From the NCBI RefSeq assembly GCF_900157365.1, contig NZ_FUEZ01000004.1, positions 1 through 64,000 on the forward strand: 64,000 nucleotides of DNA, written 5' to 3'. Made by a program: the position numbers and the translations under genes. Positions 25,719 through 33,757 of the stretch are shown here, piece after piece. Origin of the DNA: Mycobacterium numidiamassiliense (lineage in GTDB: Bacteria; Actinomycetota; Actinomycetes; Mycobacteriales; Mycobacteriaceae). The notes under the pieces are model-generated. The model was not told the origin of the DNA, did no database searches, and saw only the letters and a list, made by a program, of their open reading frames with translations. Within the stretch, counting starts at the first letter, position 1. Each line of letters opens with the position of its first letter.

Positions 25719-26746
25719 TAGCGTGGCCTGTCAGCATCTGGAATGTATTTGTCGGCCAGGGCCGCGGTGATCTCGAATAACCGCAAGCGGGTCTTTTTCT
25801 TCAACTCGTGACGTGTGTCGATAATCCCGCCTTTGGCGAGATACGGGTCGTAAGGCATGAATTCGACCGTCGCCCCCGATTGCGCGAAACGTTCGGTGAG
25901 GTAAGCACGCGCCTCGGAATCGTATTGGTCACGGCTGTCGTTCAAAATCACCATGCTGCGCGACACCGCCTCGTGGTAGCCCATCGACCGCAGCAGGTCG
26001 ATCGCGCGGGTGACCGGCAGGGAGGTGTCCGCCGTCAGACCGGACACGAAAACCAAGGTGTCGCACGCGTCGAGCACCGCCTTCATCACGGGGTGCTCGA
26101 GGTCGTCGGACGTGTCCACCACGATGACGGTGTGCGTGCGGCGCAGCCTGGACAGCACGCCGGCGAACATCGAAGCGACCAGTGGCCGCGGTTGATCCGA
26201 CGCGCGGTTTCCGGCCAGGACATCGAGGCCAAGACTGTTCTGCCCCAAGTGTTCCCGGATGTCCGCATAGCCCTGGACGTCGGTGTCGTTCAGGACCGCC
26301 GCGTAATCGCCCGGCGGGGATTCATCGATGCGCCCGGCCAGTGTGCCGAAGCCGGGGGCCGCATCGATGGCGACCACGTTCTCCGGCCGGCATTCGCGGA
26401 ACACCGCGCCGATGCATGCGGTCATCGTGGTCTTGCCGACGCCGCCCTTCCCCGATATGACCCCGACCACGTACTGCTTGCGAATGTGGCGCCGGATTCG
26501 TTCCTGCAATTCCCGATAATGTCTTTCACCGGGCGATTCGCCGAAGTTAATGGCGTGAAAGGTGGCGTTATAGAGGAATCGCCGCCAGCCGGCGCCCGGC
26601 GGAATCTTGCGCGGCGCCACCATATCCGAGATGCGTAATGTCCCCGATACGGAGTCTTGGTTTTGGTAGCGAGCAGCGGGCGCTTCTCTCCGAGTCGGTC
26701 CGCCCTGTTCCTCGGGATTGGACGAGCCCGTCCACGGGTTTGTCAC
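25718..26746 (-). CDS. ESX-2 MinD/ParA-like ATPase (Rv3888c homologue)
   Basis: 342 residues (341 in M. tuberculosis Rv3888c). The deviant Walker A SGKGGVGKTTMTA lies at about 99-111, with VVAIDAAPGFGTLAGR as switch region and VIVVDTSDDLEHP as Walker B. The N-terminal 60 residues are polar and probably disordered. It resembles the ATPase half of EspI, so ESX-2 has its own EspI-type ATPase; a regulatory role like that of EspI is inferred. It lies between espG2 (36 bases away) and eccD2. Confidence 0.9.
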   Translation of the reverse strand: MTNPWTGSSNPEEQGGPTRREAPAARYQNQDSVSGTLRISDMVAPRKIPPGAGWRRFLYNATFHAINFGESPGERHYRELQERIRRHIRKQYVVGVISGKGGVGKTTMTACIGAVFRECRPENVVAIDAAPGFGTLAGRIDESPPGDYAAVLNDTDVQGYADIREHLGQNSLGLDVLAGNRASDQPRPLVASMFAGVLSRLRRTHTVIVVDTSDDLEHPVMKAVLDACDTLVFVSGLTADTSLPVTRAIDLLRSMGYHEAVSRSMVILNDSRDQYDSEARAYLTERFAQSGATVEFMPYDPYLAKGGIIDTRHELKKKTRLRLFEITAALADKYIPDADRPR

Positions 26747-26782
26747 GATGCCGATGCTAACATTTGTGCGATACCCTCTCGA

Positions 26783-27616
26783 CTACACAACTTTTCGGTA
26801 CGAAAACCATTCTTGTTCGGCCGGCAGGCGCCGCATCATATGGCCGATCGCCGCAGCGATGTTGTTCTTGTTCCCGGGAGCAACGATCATCCACCTCTTG
26901 CCCGCGGAAGACATGTGTTCGGCGACCAGCCGTCCCTCCGGCGTATCCATGATGGTCACCGCCCCCGGCTCGATGAAGGTCCGGGTCGGCCGGCCACTGT
27001 CCACGCCGGACTGGATGGCGACGATCGAGGCTTGGGCCGAACGCTCGGGATCGGCCGCAAGTTCGAGCATGTGCACCTGGTCGTGGTCGAGCCCCTGATT
27101 GTCGAAGAACGTACGCACGGACTCCTGACTGGTCGCGGCTCCGCGCAGGGCATCGGCGTCCAGCGTGACAGGTCGTAGCGTCGCCGGATCGCAGCTGCCG
27201 CACAATCGCTCGATCTGTGCGGACAGTGCCGCGCTGGCGGTTGATTCGTTGACGGTGACGCCCGCACCGCTGATCCGCACGATGTCGGCGGACCGTTCCA
27301 TGGCGACCCACCACTGCGCGAATCGGGCGAGCAGCGCCCGTGCCGGTTCGGCGTCGCCGGGCATACGGAAGTGCACGAGCAGGCCGACGTCGCGCCGGGA
27401 CAGCACGGTCAGCCACTCGACGATCGTGCCGTCGACGGCGCCCAACTCGTCGATGACGCCGGCGGCCCGCAGTTCGGCCGCGACCGGATGCTGCAACGCC
27501 GCCTGCTTGGGCTCGACGCTGGGCAAGTGGGGCCGCAGGCCCATCTCGGGAGCCAGGACCTCGATGCCGGTGAGCACTTGGAGGACCCACAGCCCGTCCA
27601 ATGTGGTGGTTAACAC
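26783..27616 (-). CDS. espG2: EspG2, ESX-2 PE-PPE chaperone
   Basis: 277 residues from GTG 27616 (M. tuberculosis EspG2 is 276). The start MLTTTLDGLWVLQ and the segment GLRPHLPS match the family, as do VEWLTVLSRRDVGLLV, RLCGSCDPATLRPVTLDAD and the C-terminal RRLPAEQEWFSYRKVV. The frame is open 51 bases further upstream, but the M. tuberculosis start corresponds to 27616. EspG proteins bind the tip of PPE proteins in PE-PPE pairs and keep them soluble for EccA and the secretion machine. The cognate PE36/PPE69 pair is missing from this locus, so its client, if any, must be elsewhere. Confidence 0.93.
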   Translation of the reverse strand: MLTTTLDGLWVLQVLTGIEVLAPEMGLRPHLPSVEPKQAALQHPVAAELRAAGVIDELGAVDGTIVEWLTVLSRRDVGLLVHFRMPGDAEPARALLARFAQWWVAMERSADIVRISGAGVTVNESTASAALSAQIERLCGSCDPATLRPVTLDADALRGAATSQESVRTFFDNQGLDHDQVHMLELAADPERSAQASIVAIQSGVDSGRPTRTFIEPGAVTIMDTPEGRLVAEHMSSAGKRWMIVAPGNKNNIAAAIGHMMRRLPAEQEWFSYRKVV

Positions 27617-27680
27617 GCTGTTCCCCTGACGCAGCCTGGGGGGCGCACGCACCGCGTACGCCCCCACCCCGTATGCGTGG

Positions 27681-27971
27681 CTAGGTAAAGAGGTTGCCCA
27701 TCTGGTAGTCCGTACTCACCGCGGCGTCGTGCACATTGCTCACGGTGTGTCCGTGCAGGCTGACCGTCTGAATGAGGTCCTCCAGGCCGTGCAGCATCTG
27801 CTGCTGGGCGTCGAAGAACGCGGTCGCGCCGTGGCCCTGGAAGAAGTCGCCCAGCGCCTGGGTGAGATGCAGAACGTCGCTGTGAATTTCCATCAGCTGC
27901 GCCGCCTGCGAACCGATGTCGCCGGACAGGCCGCTGACCGCGGCGTGGTTGTAGACGATGTTGTCGGCCAT
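27681..27971 (-). CDS. esxC: EsxC, WXG100-family ESX-2 substrate
   Basis: 96 residues (95 in M. tuberculosis Rv3890c). NIVYNHAAVSGLSGDIGS, FFQGHGATAFFDAQQQMLHGLEDLIQTV (quoted by its ends, about 43-70) match EsxC. As in other EsxC proteins the turn is HGA rather than the canonical WxG. It would form a helical-hairpin heterodimer with EsxD, encoded 50 bases upstream. Without eccC2 the pair has no obvious dedicated motor here. Confidence 0.92.
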   Translation of the reverse strand: MADNIVYNHAAVSGLSGDIGSQAAQLMEIHSDVLHLTQALGDFFQGHGATAFFDAQQQMLHGLEDLIQTVSLHGHTVSNVHDAAVSTDYQMGNLFT

Positions 27972-28021
27972 TTTGTGGTTCCTTACGTGAATAAGTCTGT
28001 GGATGGAATTGACGAACCGTC

Positions 28022-28345
28022 TTAGGCCGAGTGCCCGCCGCCGAAAACGCCGTTGAGGTTGTGGGCCGAGTCGGCTTCGTGGTTTTCCATGAGGACCGCC
28101 GCCTGGCCGAGTCCGTGGGCCAGACGATTGCCGCCGTTCAACATCTGCTGCAGGTCATGCTCGATCTGACCGGCGGTGTTCAGCGAGGTCGTCCCCGCCT
28201 GGCCGGCCCAGCCGGTGCCGCTGATGATGTTCTCGTGGCCGCTCAAGTACTGATTGGCGATTGTCGCCGCTTCCTGCAGCCGTGATTCGATCCGTTGCTT
28301 GGTACTACGCAGCAGCTCCGGTGTGACAACGGTTGTGCCTGCCAT
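28022..28345 (-). CDS. esxD: EsxD, WXG100-family partner of EsxC
   Basis: 107 residues, same length as M. tuberculosis EsxD (Rv3891c). VVTPELLRSTKQRI, YLSGHENIISGTGWAG (with the WxG-type turn WAG), LNGGNRLAHGLGQAAVLMENHEADS and the HNLNGVFGG tail fit EsxD. A strong GGAGGA site precedes the ATG at 28345. It is now the first gene of the ESX-2 unit. In M. tuberculosis, eccB2, eccC2, PE36 and PPE69 precede it, so transcription must start in the 173 bases upstream or further away. Confidence 0.92.
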   Translation of the reverse strand: MAGTTVVTPELLRSTKQRIESRLQEAATIANQYLSGHENIISGTGWAGQAGTTSLNTAGQIEHDLQQMLNGGNRLAHGLGQAAVLMENHEADSAHNLNGVFGGGHSA

Positions 28346-28518
28346 GGTTTTCCTCCCTGATTTCTAGGCCTCCCCGACCTGGATATGCATAGCAGTTTAG
28401 ACAGCGATCGGGGACTGTCACTTCACTTCTTTTTCGGCTCCACACGCGGAGTGCGGTTGGTTTACCCAAATTGAACAAAAACCATGTCAACCAGGGTGAC
28501 CGAAATGCCGGCTCGCAG
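28346..28518. other. junction replacing eccB2-eccC2-PE36-PPE69 and Rv3896c-Rv3905c
   Basis: 173 bases between esxD and the Rv3906c homologue, both on the minus strand. I see no PE or PPE remnant, insertion sequence or direct repeat. The stretch contains AT-richer patches (for example 28430-28480) that could hold a promoter for esxD. Confidence 0.5.
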
Positions 28519-29037
28519 TCACAAGCTGGTCGCGCCGTCGGACAGGCCGTCGCCGTCGGCGTCGGTCAACCGGACATTCCACCGGCCGTCACCATCGGTG
28601 TCCACATAACCGGTCATGCCGTCCTCGCCGGCGCACAGCACCCGGTCGGCTACCCCGTTGCCATCTGTGTCGACTAACCGGTCGTCCAGCTGGCCGCGCA
28701 CGTGCACGCCATCGAAGTCGACGAGTGGACCACCCGTGTGCTCGACGCCATCGAGGGACAACCAGCGCAGTTGCCCGCCCCGATCGAAACTGACCGCCCA
28801 GGTGCCCGACCCGTCGTCGGTAAAGAAGGCCTCCGGGGTGCCGTCGTTGTCGACGTCGCGCGCCGCGTGATCGGCGATCCCGTCGCCATCGAAATCCGCC
28901 AGTGCGTCATCGCGCATCCCATCCCCGTCGAGATCCAGGCCGAACGCATCCAGGCGGCCGTCGCCGTCCAGATCGAGATCGGGTTGGCCGTGCCAGATGG
29001 CCGCATGTCCGTCGTCGCCTGCCAGGCAATAGTCCAT
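28519..29037 (-). CDS. Asp-rich repeat protein, possible Ca2+-binding (Rv3906c homologue)
   Basis: 172 residues (169 in M. tuberculosis Rv3906c). About seven D-x-D-G-D/N-G repeats are spread along the protein, for example DLDLDGDGRLD, DLDGDGMRDD, DFDGDGIAD, DVDNDGTPE, VDTDGNGVAD, VDTDGDGRW and DADGDGLSDG. Such repeats bind calcium in thrombospondin type 3 and dockerin-like domains. No signal peptide is visible. The start is 24 bases after the end of pcnA, so it may be cotranscribed. The function is unknown; calcium binding is inferred from the repeats alone. Confidence 0.75.
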   Translation of the reverse strand: MDYCLAGDDGHAAIWHGQPDLDLDGDGRLDAFGLDLDGDGMRDDALADFDGDGIADHAARDVDNDGTPEAFFTDDGSGTWAVSFDRGGQLRWLSLDGVEHTGGPLVDFDGVHVRGQLDDRLVDTDGNGVADRVLCAGEDGMTGYVDTDGDGRWNVRLTDADGDGLSDGATSL

Positions 29038-29061
29038 GACCGTTCTGACGCGGTCGGTCGG

Positions 29062-30507
29062 CTAGGGGTTCCCCCGCGATCGCCACCAGGCCAGCAGCTC
29101 GTCGGTGGCCTCTTCGTTGGTCAGCGGACCGCGGTCCAGCCGCAACTCCTTCAAAAATCGCCAGGCCTCACCGACTTGTGGTCCCGCCGGGATGTCGAGC
29201 AGCTTCATGATCTGGTTGCCGTCCAGGTCCGGGCGGACCCGCGCCAGGTCCTCCTGGGCGGCCAGCTCGGCGATCCGCGCCTCCAGCTGGTCGTAGTTCG
29301 CCTGCAGCCGCGCGGCCCGGCGCTTGTTGCGGGTGGTGCAGTCGGCGCGCACCAGCTTGTGCAGCCGCGGCAGCAGCGGCCCGGCATCCGCGACATAACG
29401 GCGCACCGCAGAGTCGGTCCACCTTCCACCGCCATAGCCGTGAAACCGGAGATGCAGGTACACCAGCCCCGAGATGTCGTCGACCATCTGCTTGGAGTAC
29501 TTGAGCTCCCGCAGCCGCTTGCGCACCATCTTCGCGCCCACCACCTCGTGGTGGTGGAAGCTCACTCCGCCGTCAGGCTCGTGGCGCCGGGTGGACGGCT
29601 TGCCGATGTCGTGCAGCAGCGCCGCCCAGCGCAGCACCAGATCCGGGTCGCCCGGGTCCTCCAGCGCGATCGCCTGCCGCAGCACGGTCAACGAATGCTG
29701 GTACACGTCCTTGTGCTGGTGGTGCTCGTCGATGGCCATCTGCATACCGCCGACCTCCGGCAACACCACCTCACCCATGCCGGTGTTCACCAGCAGGTCG
29801 ATGCCGGCGACCGGGTCCGCCCCGAGCAGCAGCTTGTCCAGTTCGGCGGCCACCCGCTCGGCGCTGATGCGGCCCAGCTGCGGGGCCATCTCGCCGATCG
29901 CCGTCCGCACCCGCGGGGCGACGGTGAAGCCCAGCTGCGAGACGAACCGCGCGGCGCGCAGCATGCGCAACGGGTCGTCTCCAAAGGAAACCTCCGGCGC
30001 TGACGGGGTGTCCAGCACCTGGGCGCGGACCGCCGCCAAACCGCCCAGCGGGTCCAGGAGTTCGCCCGCCCCGTCGGCTGTGACGCGCACTGCCATCGCG
30101 TTCACCGTGAAATCGCGCCGCACCAGGTCGTCGTCGAGGCGATCGCCGAAACGCACCTCGGGATGGCGGGACACCTGGTCGTAGGTGTCCGCGCGAAACG
30201 TGGTGATTTCCAGGCGGTAATCGCCCTTGCCGACGCCGATGGTGCCGAAGTCGATCCCGGTGTCCCACACACTGTCGGCCCACCGCCGCACGAGCTGCTG
30301 GATCTGGTCGGGCCGGGCGTCGGTGGTGAAATCCAGATCGGCACTCAGCCGGCCCAGGAAGGCGTCTCGCACCGAACCGCCGACCAGATACAGTTCGTGG
30401 CCCCCGGCGTCGAACGCCGATCCGATCTCGCGCAGCACCGATGCATGCTGATTCAATGCGACCGCGGCAGCGGCCAGCAGCTTCGGATCGTCGGCAGCTT
30501 CCGGCAC
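29062..30507 (-). CDS. pcnA: CCA tRNA nucleotidyltransferase / poly(A) polymerase family
   Basis: 481 residues (480 in M. tuberculosis Rv3907c). The nucleotidyltransferase head has YLVGGSVRDAFLG and the metal-binding DLDFTTDARP, then the R-rich RRDFTVNAMAVRV and DPLRMLRAARF motifs. A C-terminal HD domain shows RWAALLHDIGKPSTRR and VSFHHHEVVGAKM. These enzymes repair or add the CCA end of tRNAs; M. tuberculosis tRNA genes often lack encoded CCA, as do the two here. It is divergent from mutT4 across 110 bases. Confidence 0.94.
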   Translation of the reverse strand: MPEAADDPKLLAAAAVALNQHASVLREIGSAFDAGGHELYLVGGSVRDAFLGRLSADLDFTTDARPDQIQQLVRRWADSVWDTGIDFGTIGVGKGDYRLEITTFRADTYDQVSRHPEVRFGDRLDDDLVRRDFTVNAMAVRVTADGAGELLDPLGGLAAVRAQVLDTPSAPEVSFGDDPLRMLRAARFVSQLGFTVAPRVRTAIGEMAPQLGRISAERVAAELDKLLLGADPVAGIDLLVNTGMGEVVLPEVGGMQMAIDEHHQHKDVYQHSLTVLRQAIALEDPGDPDLVLRWAALLHDIGKPSTRRHEPDGGVSFHHHEVVGAKMVRKRLRELKYSKQMVDDISGLVYLHLRFHGYGGGRWTDSAVRRYVADAGPLLPRLHKLVRADCTTRNKRRAARLQANYDQLEARIAELAAQEDLARVRPDLDGNQIMKLLDIPAGPQVGEAWRFLKELRLDRGPLTNEEATDELLAWWRSRGNP

Positions 30508-30617
30508 GTTCGATCAGGGTAGTCGGGTTCGCCGGGTGGCGGCGGGCGGCGCCGCGGCGCCCTTGCTAGCGGCGAGTATGTCCGGGACACCGGCCCGTGC
30601 CAGCTACTATCGCTTGG

Positions 30618-31352
30618 GTGTCGGACGGCGAACATGCCAAACCACGTCGGCGCCGCGGAAGGCGTCGCAATCGTGGTGCAGCCGATGCGGCCGAGAGCAA
30701 TACGAACGGCCAAGCCAGCGATGAGTCATCGGCGACCAGGAAGCGCCGGTCCCGCACACCACGACGCGGGCCGGAGCGATTACGCACCGTGCATGAAACC
30801 TCGGCGGGCGGACTAGTCATCGACGGCATCGACGGGCCGCGCGATTCGCAGGTTGCGGCGCTAATCGGTCGCATCGATCGGCGCGGGCGGATGCTGTGGT
30901 CGCTGCCCAAGGGTCATATCGAGCAAGGGGAAACCGCCGAGCAGACCGCCATCCGCGAGGTGGCCGAGGAGACCGGGATTCGTGGCAGCGTGCTGGCCGC
31001 GCTCGGACGTATCGACTACTGGTTCGTCACCGACGGCCGCCGAGTGCACAAGACCGTGCACCACTACTTGATGCGCTTCTCCGGCGGAGAACTCTGCGAC
31101 GAGGACCTCGAGGTCGCCGAGGTGGCGTGGGTGCCGATGCAGGAACTGCCGTCGCGACTTGCCTACGCCGACGAACGCCGCCTCGCCGAAGTCGCCGACG
31201 AACTGATCGGGAAGCTGCAGACCGACGGGCCGTCCGCGCTGCCCCCGCTACCGCCCAGCGCGCCTCGGCGTCATCCGCAGACACATTCGCGGACCCGCAA
31301 CTCCGAGAAACCCGGAACGGGCAAGAAAAACGGTCACGGGCCAGGGTCGTGA
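30618..31352 (+). CDS. mutT4: MutT4, Nudix hydrolase
   Basis: 244 residues from GTG 30618, which matches the M. tuberculosis MutT4 start (MSDGE; 248 residues). The first 60 residues are basic, with RRRRGRRR. The Nudix box is complete: [23 protein letters not shown] (G-x5-E-x7-REUxEExGU). It probably hydrolyses nucleoside diphosphate derivatives; its exact substrate is not clear. The TGA overlaps the GTG start of the next gene (GTGA), so it heads the operon leading to murJ. Confidence 0.92.
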   Translation: MSDGEHAKPRRRRGRRRNRGAADAAESNTNGQASDESSATRKRRSRTPRRGPERLRTVHETSAGGLVIDGIDGPRDSQVAALIGRIDRRGRMLWSLPKGHIEQGETAEQTAIREVAEETGIRGSVLAALGRIDYWFVTDGRRVHKTVHHYLMRFSGGELCDEDLEVAEVAWVPMQELPSRLAYADERRLAEVADELIGKLQTDGPSALPPLPPSAPRRHPQTHSRTRNSEKPGTGKKNGHGPGS

Positions 31353-33757
31353 CCTCGCCACGAATCTGCTGGGCCGGCTTCGTGCGCATTGCCGTCGTGG
31401 TCGGCTTCGCGGTGGTGCTCGCCGGGCCCGTCGCCATACCGCGCGCGGCCGCCGGCGAGCCGGGAACGACGCCGTTCGTCCGTGTCCGCATCGATCAGGT
31501 CACCCCGGACGTTGTCACTACGACCAGCCCGCCCACCGTCACGGTCAGCGGGATGGTCAGCAATATCGGCGACCGCCCGGTCCGCGACGTGATGGTCCGG
31601 CTCGAGCACGCCGGGGCGGTGACGGCGTCGGCGAACTTGCGTACCTCTCTTGACGGCGGCACCGATCAGTACCAGCCGGCCGCCGACTTCCTCACTGTGG
31701 CACCGGAATTGCAACGTGGGCAGGAGACCGGCTTCACGCTGTCGGCACCCCTGCGCTCATTGACCAAGACGTCGTTGGGCATCGATCGGCCGGGGATCTA
31801 TCCGGTGCTGGTCAACGTCAACGGGACACCCGATTACGGTGCCCCCGCCCGGCTCGACAACGCGCGGTTCCTGCTGCCGGTGATCGGTGTGCCGCCCGAC
31901 CAGGCCGACTCCCTGGAGTCCGCCGTCGCGCCGGACACCTCTAAACCCGTATGGCTGACCATGCTGTGGCCGCTGGCCGACCGCCCCCGGCTCGCGCCCG
32001 GCCAACCCGGCGGAACCATCCCGGTCCGGCTGATCGACGACGACTTGGCCACGTCGCTGGCCACCGGCGGCCGGCTGGACATCTTGTTGTCCGCGGCCGA
32101 GGTCGCCACCAGCCACGACGTCGACCCCGACGGCGCCGTCGGGCGAGCCCTGTGCCTGGCCGTCGACCCGGATCTGCTGGTCACCGCCAACGCGATGACC
32201 GGCGGGTACGTCGTGTCCAACTCCCCCGACGGTCCCGCGCAGCAACCGGGTACCCCGACGCATCCGGGCACCGGCCAGGACGCGGCGACCACCTGGCTCA
32301 ACCGGTTGCGGGCGCTGGGCAGGCGCACCTGCGTGGCGCCGTTGCCGTTTGCGCAAGCCGATCTGGATGCACTGCACCGCGTCAACAATCCCGAACTGAG
32401 CTCGATCGCCACCAACGGCGCCGGCGACATCGTCGACCAGATTCTCAATCTGCCCTCGACCCGCGGCGCCACCCTGCTCCCCGACGGCCCGCTGACCGGC
32501 GGCGCGGTCGACCTCCTCGGCGCCGATAGCACCACGGTCGCGGTCGCCGCAGCCGGCTTGACCGCCCCCGACCAGCCGGGCTCGTCGGACGGCGGACCCG
32601 AGTCGGGCGCCGCGGTCGACACCGCACCTCGGCGGCTGTCTCCCCAGGTGGCGGTCGCCCCGTTCGACCCGGCCGTGGGAGCCGCGCTGGCCGGGGCGGG
32701 AAACAACCCCACCGTGCCGACCTACCTGGACCCGTCGCTGACGGTCCGGCTTGCCCACGACTCGGGCACGGCGCGGCGTCAGGACGCCCTGGGCTCCATG
32801 TTCTGGCACGCCCTGGACCGGGACGCCGCGCCGCGCACTCAGATCCTGGTCCCGCCCGCCGTCTGGAACCTGCAAACCGACGACGCGCAGGTCATCATGA
32901 CCGCGCTGGCCACCAGCATCCGGTCCGGTCTGGCGGTCGCCCGACCACTGCCAGCGGTGATCGCCGAGGCCCAAGCCATCGACCCGACCCGCACCGAACC
33001 GGCCGATGCCCCCGGCGCCGCGGTTGTCGAACGCGGCCGGTTCGCCGACGCCGTCGCGGCCGACGCCGGCGATCAGGCCGGGCGGCTGGGACGGCTGACG
33101 TCGGCATTGAGCACCGACGAGCGCACCGGGCTGACCGGCATCCAGTACACCGCCCCGCTTCGCGAGGACATGCTGCGCGCGTTGAGCCAATCGCAGCCAC
33201 CCGATACCCGCAACGGACTGGCGCAGCAGCGGCTGGCCGTCGTCGGCAACACGATCAACGACCTGTTCGGCGCGGTCACCATCGTCAACCCGGGTGGCTC
33301 CTACACGCTGGCCACCGAACACAGCCCTCTGCCGTTGGCACTGCACAACGGACTGGCCGTGCCCATCAAGGTGCGGCTGCAGGTCGACGCTCCCCCGGGG
33401 ATGACCGTCACCGACGTCGGGCAGATCGAATTGCCGCCCGGCTACCTGCCGCTGCGGGTGCCGATCGAAGTGAACTTCACCCAGCGGGTGGCCATCGACG
33501 TCACCCTGCGAACCCCCGATGGCACGCGGTTGGGCGATCCGGTCCGCATGTCGGTGCACTCCAACGCCTACGGCAAGGTGCTTTTCGCGATCACCCTGAC
33601 CGCGGCGGCGGTGTTGGTGCTGCTCGCCGGGCGGCGACTGTGGCACCGGTTCCGCGGGCAGCCCGACCGCGCCGACCTGGACCGTCCCGATCCGCCGCGC
33701 CGCAGATCCGCCAACGACGACGTCGACCACCTGGTCGATGAAGAGCACCGAGTATGA
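31349..33757 (+). CDS. DUF6049 membrane-anchored periplasmic protein (Rv3909 homologue)
   Basis: 802 residues from GTG 31349, the same length I recall for Rv3909. A signal peptide/anchor ([20 protein letters not shown]) is followed by a large extracytoplasmic region starting with a beta-rich [20 protein letters not shown] segment, and one C-terminal transmembrane helix ([18 protein letters not shown]) with a short basic tail. The family (DUF6049) is conserved next to murJ in actinobacteria and has no assigned activity. It overlaps both neighbours by four bases, so it is coupled to mutT4 and murJ, which suggests a role in envelope assembly. Confidence 0.92.
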   Translation: MTSPRICWAGFVRIAVVVGFAVVLAGPVAIPRAAAGEPGTTPFVRVRIDQVTPDVVTTTSPPTVTVSGMVSNIGDRPVRDVMVRLEHAGAVTASANLRTSLDGGTDQYQPAADFLTVAPELQRGQETGFTLSAPLRSLTKTSLGIDRPGIYPVLVNVNGTPDYGAPARLDNARFLLPVIGVPPDQADSLESAVAPDTSKPVWLTMLWPLADRPRLAPGQPGGTIPVRLIDDDLATSLATGGRLDILLSAAEVATSHDVDPDGAVGRALCLAVDPDLLVTANAMTGGYVVSNSPDGPAQQPGTPTHPGTGQDAATTWLNRLRALGRRTCVAPLPFAQADLDALHRVNNPELSSIATNGAGDIVDQILNLPSTRGATLLPDGPLTGGAVDLLGADSTTVAVAAAGLTAPDQPGSSDGGPESGAAVDTAPRRLSPQVAVAPFDPAVGAALAGAGNNPTVPTYLDPSLTVRLAHDSGTARRQDALGSMFWHALDRDAAPRTQILVPPAVWNLQTDDAQVIMTALATSIRSGLAVARPLPAVIAEAQAIDPTRTEPADAPGAAVVERGRFADAVAADAGDQAGRLGRLTSALSTDERTGLTGIQYTAPLREDMLRALSQSQPPDTRNGLAQQRLAVVGNTINDLFGAVTIVNPGGSYTLATEHSPLPLALHNGLAVPIKVRLQVDAPPGMTVTDVGQIELPPGYLPLRVPIEVNFTQRVAIDVTLRTPDGTRLGDPVRMSVHSNAYGKVLFAITLTAAAVLVLLAGRRLWHRFRGQPDRADLDRPDPPRRRSANDDVDHLVDEEHRV

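Noticed and set aside
28022..28345. Possibility that the Esx pair is EsxE/EsxF
   Set aside because: The residues match EsxD and EsxC (HGA turn in EsxC, WAG in EsxD, NHEADS tail) and the pair is followed by espG2, as in ESX-2. EsxE/EsxF have different sequences.
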